From: Engraulis encrasicolus
Taxonomy: Eukaryota; Chordata; Actinopteri; Clupeiformes; Engraulidae
Assembly (NCBI RefSeq): GCF_034702125.1
Contig: NC_085872.1
Coordinates: 33,860,088 to 33,924,087 of the forward strand
Direction of reading: 5' to 3'
Length of the DNA stretch: 64,000 bases
Shown: positions 1 through 16,560 of the stretch, one piece after another
Layout of the letters: each line of letters opens with the position of its first letter
Position numbering within the stretch: the first letter of the stretch is position 1
Translations under genes and position numbers: made by a program
The notes under the pieces: generated by a model
The model's database searches: none
Told to the model about the DNA's origin: nothing
Seen by the model: the letters and a program-made list of their open reading frames with translations, nothing else

Positions 1-71
1 ATATGAATGAATATGACTGAATGATAGCGTGCCAACATGATATGGGCTGTTATTTATTGTTTATTTTATTT

Positions 72-231
72 TTTGTCATTCATTCAGTCTGTGTGTGTAT
101 GCGTGTGCATGCATCTGTCAAATTCCATATCGAATAGCAAATCATTTACCAAAAGGCTATATCATATAGCATTTGATTGGCAGGTGCACCCTTACCACAC
201 GCATGCACACACAGACTGAATGAATGACAAA
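72..231. repeat. Foldback element with 36-bp arms
   Basis: Positions 72-107 and 196-231 are inverted copies differing at one base (TTTGTCATTCATTCAGTCTG... against its complement). The 88-bp spacer contains a smaller palindrome around CTATATCATATAG. It resembles a foldback MITE; its outer ends are not defined. Confidence 0.75.
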
Positions 232-239
232 TAAATAGT

Positions 240-761
240 ATCTATAACTTTTAAATAACACAATATACAGTATAATCAGTAAAAGATGATCATTGTTGCC
301 AGCCCATGCTTGAGACAACCAATACCTTTCCTGTTTGTGGTCAAGGGGTTTGGTGCTAGACTCTATTCACTGAGCAGCCAGTCTCAGAAGCAAGGCTGGA
401 GGAGGATCGTCTGAGAGAGGCAATTACCCCCACGTGAGACAAAATGACTGTCATACATGAGGTCTGAGACGACACTGTTCCCACGCTTGTCACCAGATCC
501 AGCCACAAAAGAGACACCAGGGCAGAGCTGTGAGCACACATACGTAGGTTAGTCAGTACTGTTAACAGGGGTCAGCCTGAGCTGATAACATTGGTAATTA
601 AAATCACACTCAAATAGAAGCTTTAATTTAACATTAATTCATGCCAGTCCCTGCAGTTGATGGAGAAGATGAAGTCAAAGACATTTTAGACATTTAAGAC
701 ATTAAGATTCTGTATTCTCCAGTTTATATGTACAATAACGATATGGCTGTAACTGCAAGAC
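240..761. other. No gene recognised
   Basis: AT-rich unique sequence between the foldback element and the first (GT)n array. A short open stretch near 378-433 looked exon-like but is too weak to call. Confidence 0.4.
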
Positions 762-2950
<2,189 letters not shown>

Positions 2951-3165
2951 TTGGTTTTTTTTAAGTATTTTTGGGGCTTCTAAAGCCTTTATTGGTTATT
3001 ATCAGACAGGGCCATAGACGTCATTGGACAGGACAGTGAAGGAGAGACAGGAAGTGAGTTGGGAGAGAGAGACGGGGAAGGGCCGGCAGAGGACCCGGGT
3101 CGGGAGTCGAAGACCAGTAGACCAGTGCCCCACCGTTAACACCACGGCAGGGCCAGTTATATGCA
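2951..3165 (-). mobile_element. tRNA-derived SINE copy
   Basis: On the minus strand there is a degenerate B-box-like stretch (GGTCTTCGACTCCCGACC), then GGGTCC and CTCTGCCGGCCCTTCCCCGT, ending in a T-rich/A-rich tail near 2951-2965. The arrangement (tRNA-like head, CTCTCTCCCAACTCACTTCC body, short tail) is typical of abundant fish tRNA-SINEs. Confidence 0.55.
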
Positions 3166-5900
3166 TTTGTAATCAAAACTGTATAGCCTTGATTTCCAAC
3201 ACATTACATAAAGTCCTTGGCCTTTTTGGCATTCAACCTGCTATTGAAGCTGTTAGTCCCTTTATAACGTATTGGCTGCCAAAACAATGGCCCCTTTTGT
3301 CACTGAACACGATAGGCCTATTCTTAGGCTTTAAGCCTTGTGCTATTGGTGACAAATAATATGGTTCAACAGATATGACTCAAATTAAATGAGATGTTTA
3401 TGACCAGGTCTGATGAAAAAAAAAACTGCACATAAGTATCCAGGAAGGGTTGGCTAGACTTGATGTTTCTGATATGACTCAAGTGCAGTTTACCAAAGTG
3501 TTTAAAATAAACATTATGTAGGCTACTGAGTTACAGACAGGTTAGAGTGAGTATGCACTCTATTACAGTACAAATGCCTCTACAGTATTAGGCTACCTGT
3601 TGTACACGTTTTACAAGTTTTTTACACCTATTATATTCACACATTTTTTAATACAGTAAACTTAATTAGCAATTATTACTGAAAATGATGAACGTTATCT
3701 AGGCTGTCGATCTACTGTTGATTTTCCAGGCAAATGTAGGTCTACTATACAGCAACCTCCAAACTTGCTGTCAGTAGAGGCTGAATTGGAAGCTGACTGG
3801 AGGCCATTAGGCGATACACATTTGATATCAGATTTATTTGACACATTTCTTTGAAACAGCATTGTTAGTCTACAGCTTTTCCTCCAGATGTCCACACAGA
3901 GGGTTTTGGCCCTGCTGTTAGCCTACATGATAATAATAATAATAATACATGAGTTTTATATAGCGCTTTTCATGATACTCAAAGTCGCTGAGTCGGCAGC
4001 CCACCCAAACCAATTAATATAAGTTGCAGTTCAAAAGGAAGTTAATGAGCTAGTGATTCCCTATTTTCCATTAAGCCCTGCAATCAAGTAGGCTACTTTT
4101 TCAGTGTTTTCACTGTGTGTGTGTGTTTTCAGAGTCAAACTGTACTGGTAGGCCTATTACTACGCAGATTATGTATTGTTCCCTCCCTCTTCTATCATTG
4201 GCTGCAAGTGAGGGTCTGGAGCTAAGAGCACACAAGAATGTGTTTCATATGTTTCATATCACTGAACATAGACCATAAAGCAGAGTAAAAAAAATGCATT
4301 CCACATGGTTGACTCAAAGAGAGCATGATGAAAATAATTCTAATATAACAAAATGATGATATAACAGGTTATGTTTATTAACTTTAAAATTTCGATGAGA
4401 AGTATTCTGACAAGATTTCAAATCATTCTGAACATTCATCACAAATTAGAACTTTATCATGTATAATAGGCCTAATTGAGTATAAGCCATGCAATTGGTG
4501 AACCATTTTACGAGGGTTTTTTTATACCTTCAAAGTTAAAACAAAATAGTAATAGAACATGATTAATTAGCCTAAATGTTATGCCATAAGTACTGGAAAA
4601 GGAAACGTCTAGGAGGAGTTGAGCTGTGATCAATTCCATGTTTGTCATTATGGCACCATTTCTGCAGGTCTGAGGGAAAATATAGGCTGTTTTATACTGA
4701 GCTAGTCATGATTTTGTGGTCTATGTAAGGTCGCTGACATAGGCCTAATTTTATTTAACACGTGTTCACAGTTACAAGCAATTTTTACAACTATTAAAAC
4801 GCGCAATCCAGACTCCGTTCTGTCGCAGAAATAAAACAATTTCAGCACAGATATCGCACTACTTTTTGGACAGTGATAGGCTACAATGTTCTTACGTGAT
4901 TCCTGCCCTAATAGGCCAATGCTTTCGGCCTTCATCAGATAGGCTGATCTCCAAGCGTTAACCACTAACCAGGATACATGCGCTTTGGAGAAAGATGTGC
5001 TGTTTCTAGCCAAATATATGTCTGTGAACTAAACGTCGTGTGAGATATATTCGAACAGATGTTTTCGATTTTTACTGTGCAATAGCCTGCGAAATGTATT
5101 ATGAGTAAATTCTAATTGAGATAATAATCGAATGTCCAAACATAGGCCTATTCATCTCTGATGTCCATAAAACCGCATTATGGGTGAAGGCCTAACTATT
5201 CGGCAACGCCAATTTTCAAACGTTTACCTTTCAAGTACACTGCTACTCGGCGTCATTGGGCTACTGACTGGTTCTGCTATTCTGGTCAAAACTATGCGGG
5301 ATAGCCTTAACCTACTTTGGTGTTCGAAAGCCGAAATTATGGAACAGTATAACATGGCCTGCACAGCTCTGGGCATAAACGTTCGTCAAGTGTCAAGTCA
5401 CGTGTAGGCCTACAGCCTACACTTTCATGTGTTGCCGAAGTTTTTTATTCATCCAGAGTTGCCCACAGACATTTGGCAGGTTATGGTTACAGCGTTCACC
5501 ACTGATGGGCTAATTAACAAATTCCCGCGATATAGGCTATAGCATGAATATTGCGCAGAACCTGTTTTATGGAGCTGAATAGGCCTACTAAAAAAAAGTT
5601 CGCTTTAAATTTTGGTAAATGTGTGTCTGATGCAACCATCCTCTTATAAAACCTACGTGTGGCCACAGGAGCCATTTCTGATAGACATTTAAAGCTCGAT
5701 TCGGCTTGTTTAAATAGCCTATGGCACCATGATATATAGGCCTATTCACAATTGTCAATATCTCCGTTTCAAATGAACTCATAGGTTACATTTGACATAG
5801 GTCCATACTGTCAGGCATTCTGACAACTAAACTTCAGCTTAGGCATGTTTACGAGATCATTCGGGGCACGAACAGTTGGCATTGCAGACAAATAGACCTA
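3166..5900. other. Intergenic, no gene recognised
   Basis: AT-rich DNA with frequent TAGGCCTA words and a short (TAA)n near 3928. No homologous coding frame recognised. Confidence 0.4.
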
Positions 5901-6972
5901 GGGTAGAATGCCCTAATGTGGGACAATTTTTGTCACTTCAACTTTGGTGGTTTATTAAAATGTAATGACAACATTTCAATACAAACAAATTACACCCTTT
6001 TAATCCTCTAGTTATGCTCTAATCAAATAAAACATTTAAAAACATGTTTCGTGTTTCTAATTCGAATAATTTAGATATTAATGTAAGTTGGTCAAAACCA
6101 TGGTTATGCCTAAAGTGGGACAATCTGTTTCCTAATGTGGGACAGTGTATATTAAAAGGTCTCTAAAACATGTTTGTGTAAAATATTAATTCAAAATGTG
6201 ATCTGCCACTCTGTAAGACATATCAGCTACACATTTAGAGCATGTTTTATGAATTAATTTTAATTAATTTTATTGGTAAATATGACTGAGACTGTTTGAA
6301 CCCATTGCACACAATTGGTCACTTCAACATGGCAGCTCTATTTGAGGAAAGAACTTCCGGTTTTTGGACCCAAATGTTGTGTTGATAGCTGTGCTCCAGT
6401 AGATTAGGCCAGAAAGACTGAAATACACCTTTGATATAGATTTAAATATCCATTTTCTTATGTGGACATGGTGTTTGACTTCATAGTAATTGTTTGACTT
6501 ATTAAATTACTACTTTTACAACTGTCCCACATTAGGAAAATCTTGTGTCCCACTTTAGGACACACCTATCCTAAAGTGGGACACTAATAATATGGTTTAA
6601 AAATAAAATATTACATTATTTTATATACACCACACATTATTTTCTGATGAACATATACCTACCCAACATATTTATCAAAAAATTGACAATGTTGTTTTGA
6701 TTGGAATTGATTTATACCCTAAAGACAAATTTGCCCAAATGCTATGTAATTTGCCATTTGACAGACTTCGCCCAAGGTCCTTCTACTTAATTGTAACCCC
6801 TCCCTGGAGTATTACTATACATTTACTAAATCATGATATTATGATAACAGGATGATAGGGCTTTTATTTGGTTATAGTTTTGTAAACATTTACCAACTTG
6901 GGGCAAAGCTACAACCCTTAAACCTTAAGGTGTCCCACATTAGGCATCGTCCCACTTTAGGGCATTCTACCC
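5901..6972. mobile_element. 1.07-kb non-autonomous TIR element with GTGGGAC modules
   Basis: Terminal inverted repeats begin GGGTAGAATGCCCTAATG on the left; the right-end complement is GGGTAGAATGCCCTAAAG, and both continue GTGGGAC. A TA flanks both ends (5899-5900, 6973-6974), as in Tc1/mariner-type insertions. The module CCTAA(A/T)GTGGGAC occurs about eight times in both orientations (near 5911, 6111, 6132, 6523, 6547, 6570, 6931, 6948). There is no transposase frame inside. Confidence 0.8.
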
Positions 6973-7276
6973 TATAGGTCTGCAATTAATGGAGCAAAAT
7001 AACGTCATGGAAAATGTGTTTAGTGTTTTGCCCAGTCATTATTTCTAAATTAATTAACTAGGCCTAAATCAAAAAGTTTTGCCGAGTAGGGTAGCCTAGC
7101 CTAACTTTGCCTATTTTCTCCTTTTTTTCCAACTCGATTTCTCAATGGATAGTTCCTTTCATGTAGGCCTATTACTTATGCACATACATGACTTCTGCTC
7201 AAAATTCAGTTGTTGATTGTATGATTGCATTTATTATCAATATTATTCTCACTGTCCTTACTATTTTCCTCTTCTG

Positions 7277-7281
7277 TAATA

Positions 7282-7320
<39 letters not shown>

Positions 7321-7321
7321 G
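7277..7321 (+). repeat. (TAA)n microsatellite
   Basis: About 15 TAA units with one imperfect unit. A looser AAT-rich stretch follows near 7380-7400 and ATC-rich units near 7410-7460. Confidence 0.95.
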
Positions 7322-7780
7322 GCCCAATGATGATAGGCCAAGAAGTAGACAACACTTCTTCTAGCCAACACTCATAGGCCTAATAATAATAATGATAATA
7401 ACCAGCATCTTCATCGTCATCATCATCATAAAAACACACTACAACGTCAGCATCTTCATCATAGGCCTGTTTGATCTGGGTCTGGTTGGGTGCAGTCTTC
7501 AATTTTATTGAAGGCTATAGAGCTTACACTTTAGTCAAATAAAGTAGGCTACACTTTATTGTCCATTACCATTGTCGGACCTGCTGGCAAAAGCACAGGA
7601 CATGTTCTGCCATAATAGGGGATTTGTCCATTTGGAGATGGAGATGTCATATCTATCCATAGAGACTGCCTTTATTTTTATATGATCACACTTGTCAATC
7701 TGCAGGATATTTGTTTAGCTCTGTAATTCTTCCCAGTGTGACAATCCTAATAAAAGTACAGAAGTACTTACGTAACTCTC

Positions 7781-7784
<4 letters not shown>

Positions 7785-7860
<76 letters not shown>
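7785..7860 (+). repeat. (TG)n microsatellite
   Basis: About 38 perfect TG units. Confidence 0.98.
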
Positions 7861-7861
<1 letters not shown>

Positions 7862-8150
7862 TGCTACAGATAGACAAAATGTACCCACATTTAAATCAGT
7901 TGTATCAAATCAATTATTATCATTATTTTATTATTCTTAATTGTAGCCTTCCTGTAGCCTACCTGTCAACCATGGTTCCTACTTAGTTGCCTGTTGGGCA
8001 CTAGCTTTTCCCAAATGTAGCCTCAAAATTATTTTTTGTTTGGTTGTTGTTTGTTTGTTTCCAACTCCATCTTAAAACTCTGGCTATTTAGTGCAAACAA
8101 CTTAAGTGCCAATACATGTGCCTGTTTTAGACTGATTCATGGCAAATAAC

Positions 8151-8363
<213 letters not shown>

Positions 8364-8639
8364 CCAGCCTAAATATATGGAAAATGTGTCAATGCCTCAA
8401 ATGTGTCAATGTGGCTTAAATTTTGCTCAGCTGAAATAGCATGCTGAGAACTTTGTGTGCCAAAAAAAAAACAGATCAAGAAAAATGTATCCAAGTGTAA
8501 TTGTGCTGACTTGACCCTGTACTTGACAATTTCAGTTCTTTAAAAAAAAAGGTAAATGACGTCTCATGTAGGCTAGCCTACAATTAGGCTACGCTTCTGG
8601 TGCGTTAAGGCTTACTGGGACCGTGAAGTAGATACACTT

Positions 8640-9400
8640 TTTCAAAGTATCCTAAGACTGAACATGCCATAATTCCCGCGATCCCCCGCCCTCTCCGCGT
8701 TTCAGCACGCACAACAGCTTCGTCCGCTGCTGTTTTTTCCTCTCCGTCGTCTTTATCCCTGTTCCACGGTCCCCATCTCTCTGTATCAGAAAGTATCGAA
8801 CAAAGGTGATTTGGAGAACAAATAGAGAGGGGTCGTGTCTTTGCTTAGAAGGACAACACGAGAATATAGAGGCAGCTCTCTGCGTGTCTGGCACGTTATA
8901 TGAAGATGAGGGCGCAGCCTATGGGTATAGCCAAGGGAAGAGACCAATAACGGACGGCAGCGCAATCTCGCTTGCAGTTTTAAATCCACCTTCTGTGGAG
9001 GCTGAACGCATCCGACTTGAAGAGGAGGACCGATTGGGAGGGAAAACTTTACATCTAGAGACCGGAGTAGGCCTATAGCGTATTTTGAACTATACTATCA
9101 GCCATTAGGCCTACTTATTGGAGGATCTTATGGCTGGATCGTGCTTTTGACTCGGATTTAGTCTACCCATTTTAAAAACGCGCTCCAGTACATCATGACG
9201 TTTCCACTGGACAAACGTAGCTGTCAATGTTTTGGATAAACAATTCTTCACCTCTGTGTACGTATGTTTTTTTCCTTTGTTTCCCCCTTTTAAAAAAAAA
9301 AAAAAAAAAACCTTTTACACGTTTAACTAATTTACGCATGCGTAGCCGCGCTTTTAAATGTGGGCTATTAGCCTACATTTTACCTGCTGTGGTAGCCTAT
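8640..9400 (+). promoter_or_regulatory. CpG-richer segment, possible promoter
   Basis: CpG dinucleotides are much denser here than in the flanking AT-rich DNA (cgcgatcccccgccc, cttcgtccgctg, tccgtcgtc). It includes ACGCATGCGTAGCCGCGC at about 9333, which resembles an NRF1 site. An open frame at 8806-9078 shows no recognisable domain. A first exon is possible but unproven. Confidence 0.35.
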
Positions 9401-12400
9401 TATGGTAGCTTGTGATCCAGTTTTTGTTCAGCTGTTCAGTATGGTCGGATAGGCCTATCTGCTTTCCACAACTACCCATTGGAAAACGTAGAACTTTAAA
9501 CTCAACAATGTATTACTGGCACAGTACAAGAAGCGAGTCAGGCTATTTGTTTATTATGCTAAACTGGAGATGGTTGTTGATGTAATGGTCGTTATCTTCT
9601 TAAACCATTAAGCATCTTTTGAATATTACAATGGTAAGACGATTGTGCAGGGCATGGGAAAGTGTTGCAGCTTTTTTTTAGGGGAGGGGTTGAGGTCTAG
9701 ACCAGAGCGGAGCCTTTATGAGTCCTCTCTTCCAGACGGTATTGTTATGCAAATCATGAAGCAGTAGGCTACGCTGTTGAACTTGATGTTGACTTTGGGG
9801 GCTAATTTTTCGTCACTTAACAAAGTTTTCTCAAACTCCAAAGAGATTCGTGGTGAAGAAGGCCAAGATTCAAGAGGTAGCCTATAGCCTACTATGAAGA
9901 GAGTAGTGCAAAGTCTGTAGTGGAAAACAGTCTTTTGAGTTATAACGTGAAAACCCCAGAGAAGCTCATGAATCAGAGCACAATCTTTCATAAAAAAATA
10001 CTCCACACAATTGATAGCATTTAGTTAGTTGCGTCTGGATTTCGAAGATAGACAGGCTGAAATCGAAATGTATTTGCATAACTCGTGCGTTTCTGGCCAT
10101 ATCGTCATCATCTCCCTCACACGTGCGTACTGTATGGAGACCCACGACCCTGCACCCATGCGTCTGTGTGGCTGGCATGTACAGTAGAACAGAGTGAGTT
10201 CTTCAGAGGTTTGAGGCCATAACCACAAAGTAAATAACTAACACAAGTATACACTTTCACATGGATGCCTTTATTACCCAGTTATCTCCGTGGCCATAAT
10301 GCAACAACCCCCTTTTAAAGTGTTGCCGTAACCGGGATTTCAGCACCCAGGACAGTTCCAAAGCCCTATGTAACTACTCATTGTTAGTGACCACAGTTGC
10401 TGTCGGCAAATTGTGCCTTCAATGGTTAAAATAACGTTTTGATTTCATGGTTTAGGCTACCCCCGACTTTGTGCACTGATGAATAATTATGAAAATAACT
10501 TAACGTAACGAAAATAGGCTAATTTGATTGTTTTGACTAGCCTATAGTTGGAGGAATATCGTAAAATAATAGGCATGGGCCCTAGGCCAAAAATATGTAT
10601 ATTAGGCCTATATCAGTGTATTTATAACATAATTAGGCATGTATTAACTTTTTTTTGTTTTACATCGTCGATATCCTATTATAGCCCTACTTTTTTGTTC
10701 ACTCGTAAAAAATATAGGGCTCTAGTGAAATGGAAATAGCTAGGCTATTTTAGATGTGAACTTTTAAACTGTTCTTTCGGAGATGTGCGCCTGATTAGAT
10801 AGCTTCAACTTTCAATGTGGGCTAGGCCTACTGTACGTGTGCAAAGTTGCCCTTTGCTTCAAAAACATTGTTGCGAGTTTCAGTGAAGTAGGCCCACTTA
10901 AACACGTCGGCAAATTACACTAGGCCTATGCCTTTTCTATAGCCTAAACCAGTCAGTGTTTTTTATTATTTGTTCTGTTTTTGTTCTTTTGGTTTTTTGG
11001 GGTTTTTAATAGGCTTTTAACGAATTGTTAAACATACTATTGGGAAGATAAAACAAATTAAAACATAATTGGGCCAACGTGAAAATGTTTTGCATGATTT
11101 AAAGGCCGATGTGGAATTATTTGTTGGTCATGGTAGGCTACAGGAAGACAGGAAGCTGGAAGATTATTCATTCAGATATGAATAAAGACCTGTTGCTGAT
11201 ACGGAGCTGTCACTTAAATTGGTGGATGATAGAACAGAAAAGTAGCTTAGTTCTCTACCTGGCACGCGCGCGCACACACGCACACACACACACACACAAG
11301 GCTATCACAATTCACCCTTGTACTTATTCTTATGACTGTTATATTACAACGGAAGGTGGATATCGCTTTGTTTCAGTTGCTGTGTGTGATGCTTTTTAAA
11401 AGGTTGATGACTACTCATCCAGTGAAAACGGAGGGGACACTATTTAAATGTTGGGTGAAGTCGTTGTGGTAGTAGTAAAGCATGAGATATTCAATTCAAA
11501 TTACGAACAGCTTTTAGAGAACAGTAGGCCAGCATGCAACCCTACATCTCTTTCTCTCTCAAATGGATAGTTGTTACCTCAAAGAAACTTGTCTGACGAC
11601 TCTGATGAGAAACAGGCACTACCATTCGATTTCTTATGACATCTGTGAATCTTCATCTAAAGAGAAAATTCAAGTGCGGGGTCATTGCTTTCGTAGTTAC
11701 CATCGGTTGTACGCGTTGATTCGGTAATCATATCATTGATATGCAGAAGGCTAGACGCTAGAGGCTTTGGAGATCTGTGTAGGCTAAATATGACTCGAAG
11801 AGACCTGCGTACAGTATTCTGGGCCTACCTGGTGTCGCGTGACTGGTTTTGTGGGTGAGGCGACCTCCCTGACCCATTTGAGGGGGCTTGTCAGCCCCTA
11901 GAGTTTTACACCTCTATGATCCGAGCAGCTCGCTATTCAGGCAACGCACGATACACGTGGATGATAAAGTAGCCTAATGCGTAATGTGCGTCTGATGGGA
12001 AACGAGTGTTTTCACACGCTAGCCATGTGTGCGTGCGCGGGAGCATTTGGGCGGGGTAAAAGAGGTCTGGGGGGCTGGACAATATTAACATACCCAGAGA
12101 GCTACAGCACACGTCCTCCACCAAGACTAAACTTTTGCCAGAACCCGATGATGGTCTGAATAGCCTAGTTGTCATAGGTAGTGCCTATTTGTCATTAAGG
12201 ACGCGAGGAACAGTAAGACATTCCCAGCATAGGCTAATGAGATGTGTGAGCTTGCCGCGCACCTGCTGGGTACATTTTCAGTCAATGGACTTCGATAGTT
12301 TAATCTGTGAATGGGTGAGTAGACTAAACGCATTTTATTAAGTGATTACCTGGCGTGGCGTCGCTTTATGAGATAAGTTAGCGAAAATGGATTGTACTCA

Positions 12401-12610
12401 CGTGATAGGTTTAGTAGCCAATATATCTTACAGTTAGGCTATTAAGCATAGCCTACCTGGATGCTGTAGGCCCAGGTGTCATTGAGAGTATATAGCTTGC
12501 CATTCCTTAGAGACATGTCTGGCATGTGCTCTGTAGAACTAGTTTTTATTATGAAATATATGTATAGGCTATTTAGGCTATATTGTAGGCCTATTAATAC
12601 AATGTTAGCA
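9401..12610. other. Mostly intergenic, no named gene
   Basis: Apart from the CpG-richer segment at about 11.95-12.3 kb, this is AT-rich DNA dense in TAGGCCTA and TAGCCTA words. A small CA/CG array lies at 11264-11298. No coding homology recognised. Confidence 0.35.
11950..12320 (+). promoter_or_regulatory. Second CpG-richer segment with a GC box and donor
   Basis: It contains GTGCGTGCGCGGG near 12028, a GC box GGGCGGGG at about 12050 and a strong plus-strand donor (AATG|ggtgagtag, about 12314). It could be an untranslated first exon for the candidate exon at 14214. This is inference only. Confidence 0.3.
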
Positions 12611-14213
<1,603 letters not shown>

Positions 14214-14305
14214 GAGAGAAGCTCTGGTTAGTTGTGGAGGCAGAGAAGCACCTGTGACCTCAGGCATGGACCACCTTGACGCATCATCTGCAAACTGTCC
14301 TATAG
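14214..14305 (+). CDS. Candidate 5' coding exon of an unidentified gene
   Basis: A 92-nt segment with a very good acceptor (tttttcaatgtag) and donor (ATAG|gtaggc). It has stops in the first half and then, at 14266, an ATG opening MDHLDASSANCPI with no stop before the donor, ending in phase 1. This layout fits an exon that carries the start codon. I could not recognise the protein or find the next exon: the two other candidate exons considered here (near 23613 and 33432) give stops in this phase. Confidence 0.35.
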
Positions 14306-14721
14306 GTAGGCCTACACCATTTTCACAATATTTCACCCCATGCCATGCATGCTTAGTAGAGGTTAATTGCATCTATTTAGAAGCAATAGGGTAGATGATG
14401 AATATTTCAACTATGCCACAACACAGCACTAGGCGTGCACAAGTAGGTGCTAAAGCACCTGCCCCTTTGCTGTAGGCTACTGGACAAAAAATACCCTTTT
14501 TGAAAGTTCCTTTTTTTCACAATGCACTTTGGTCCATGTTGGCATGATCATCTATGGTACAAATGCTTGATGATCAAAAACATGTGACATTTCCCCAATA
14601 TAATCCTATATAGTCTCTATCAGGCAGCTGGAAGTTCCACATATCCTCTGCCCCCACCTCGAGCACCTGCAATCATCCACCTCTGCCCTTTGTAGTGACC
14701 ATGTCTTAATCTGCTGCTTAA

Positions 14722-15047
14722 AGGGGTATGCCACTATTTTGGGGCTTAATACAGTTAAAATCGTTGGATGGGGTTTATAAAGGTGGTAAAGTGTCTTATT
14801 TTTCATGTTAAGCGTTGTCTTGCTGTAAGACAAGTTAAATGAGGGAATATGTCGCTAAGCTAGTGAAAGTCAATGGATCATGCTACACGGATCCATTGAC
14901 TTTCACTAGCTTAGCGACATGCTCCCTCTTTTAACTTGTCTTAAAGCAAGACAACGGCTTACATGAAAAATAAGACACTTTACCACCTTTATAAACCCTG
15001 GCCAACGATTTTAACTGTATTAAGCCCCAAAATAGTGGCATACCCCT
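14722..15047. mobile_element. TTAA-flanked foldback MITE, copy 1 (326 bp)
   Basis: TTAA at 14718-14721 and 15048-15051. Ends are AGGGGTATGCCACTATTTTG and its complement; the arms are about 155 bp each and meet around GGATCATGCTACACGGATCC near 14875-14894. TTAA duplication is the habit of piggyBac- and Kolobok-type elements. Copy 2 is at 35678. Confidence 0.88.
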
Positions 15048-15202
15048 TTAAGACTCTGTGTAATGTCATAGTAATGTTGTTATGATGTAGATGAGTATTT
15101 TCAGCATAGAGAGATTTGGCCCGTCAATGGGCCCATCTGCATTAAGAAGCTACAAAAATGAAATAGGCCTCAATAAGGATGCAGAAAATGAAGAATGATA
15201 TA

Positions 15203-16560
15203 TAAGTCCGCAGCAATAATGAGTACATCTCTTTTGAAAAGTAACATTTTGAACAATATTATAAAGACAGAAATTATTTCAAAAATTTGTATAGAGTAAT
15301 ACGACATCTGTTCAGCTTACAACAAAAAAGAACTCTTAATAATAAAACTGAAAAGACATTTTTTTCGATTTTTGTGAAATTATTGTCGTGCAAAGATGAG
15401 TACACCCCAGTGACTGAACAAGCATTAAATCAGTGTAAGGTTAGTTTAGAGAGTTTTCGATCAGATGATTGGCAATAAAACACTTCCTGATGTAAGCAAT
15501 GCACCAAAGCTTTACTTATCAATCAAAACACTGTATCTAAAGTGGTCCAAATATTTGGTAGGCCACAGACATTAACACCTTGGCAGGAGCATATTTTGAT
15601 GAAAAAAAGAAGAAAGTTGATATGCAAGTTCACTGGAGTTATCCAAGGAAGTACAAAGCTAAATTGGGGTGATTATTTTAAAACAATACAAAGAAAAAAA
15701 GGACCATGCTATTGCCTACAGTGAAACCCCTTATGTGGGGTTGCATGAGTGCTGCTGGTGTTTAAGAGCTGTTTCGGTTACACTTTACTTGCCGTGTTGC
15801 TTCATAACACATTCATAGCAGCTGTTATACACTTTGCATGAAGGATTCAAGAATGTTTCGTACCAATTCATACCAAACCTTTCATGGAAGACAAAAGGAC
15901 AGTAACTTGTCAAAATCAGTAATCATTGAGGGTTTAGAACAAAACCGGCAGTGTAGCTTTGTTTAGCTCTTATTTTGACAAGTTGCTGTCCTTCCGTTCG
16001 ATAGGTTCATGAAAAGTTTGGTATGAATGGGTCATGAAACAATCATGAATGCTTCGTGCAGAATTTATAAAAGCATGTCAGCATGTAACAACATGTCAAG
16101 TAAAGTGTTAGCGCTGTTTCCATTGATGGAATCATGAATGCATAGATGTATTGCTCTATGAATAGCAAAGAGCTCACCATCACTCTATGCCATTAATTTT
16201 GAGTCATATTCTTTTCCAACATGACAATGAACATAAAGACGCATGTGGCCACTGCTGATTTTCAGAAGAGGTGAGAATGATACAGTGGTTAAGTATGACA
16301 CCTGATCTGAAATCATTCGAACGTGAACGGGGAGTTTTGAAGAGAAAGGCTGGGCATCATCCTGGGGTGTACTCCATTTTGCACCATCATATTTTCACAA
16401 AAATGGAAAAAAAGTAATTTACGTTATATTATCAACCTTAGTTCCCTGTTGTATGCTCAGATGTTGTATTAAACCTAATCTATGCACATTTTAGAAATAA
16501 CTTCTCTAACTATTGTTCAAAATGTTACTTTTCAAAAGGGGTGTACTCATAATGACTGTA
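15203..16560 (+). mobile_element. Tc1-type transposon relic
   Basis: Inverted ends share ATAATGAGTACA (left, near 15217) and its complement TGTACTCATAAT near the right end, then TTTTGAAAAGTAACATTTTG on both arms. The 3' part of a Tc1 transposase gene is readable but broken: CAACATGACAATGAACATAAA (the QDND region) near 16217 and ACAGTGGTTAAGTATGACAC...GGGGAGTTTTGAAGAGAAAG near 16280-16350. Stops and frameshifts make it dead. A hAT-like MITE interrupts it at 15776-16112. Confidence 0.85.
15776..16112. mobile_element. hAT-like MITE nested in the Tc1 relic (337 bp)
   Basis: Perfect 8-bp duplications GCTGTTTC at 15768-15775 and 16113-16120. Ends are GGTTACACTTTACTTG and, in complement, GCTAACACTTTACTTG. 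Related partial copies occur at about 20522 (left end) and 27970-28150 (right part). Confidence 0.85.

Noticed and set aside
378..433. Exon-like segment with cag acceptor and gtgaga donor
   Set aside because: Only 56 nt, with no recognisable protein and no partner exon; the sites are weak.
8806..9078. 90-codon open frame in the CpG-richer segment
   Set aside because: No domain or compositional sign of coding; CpG-rich DNA is short of stop codons by chance.
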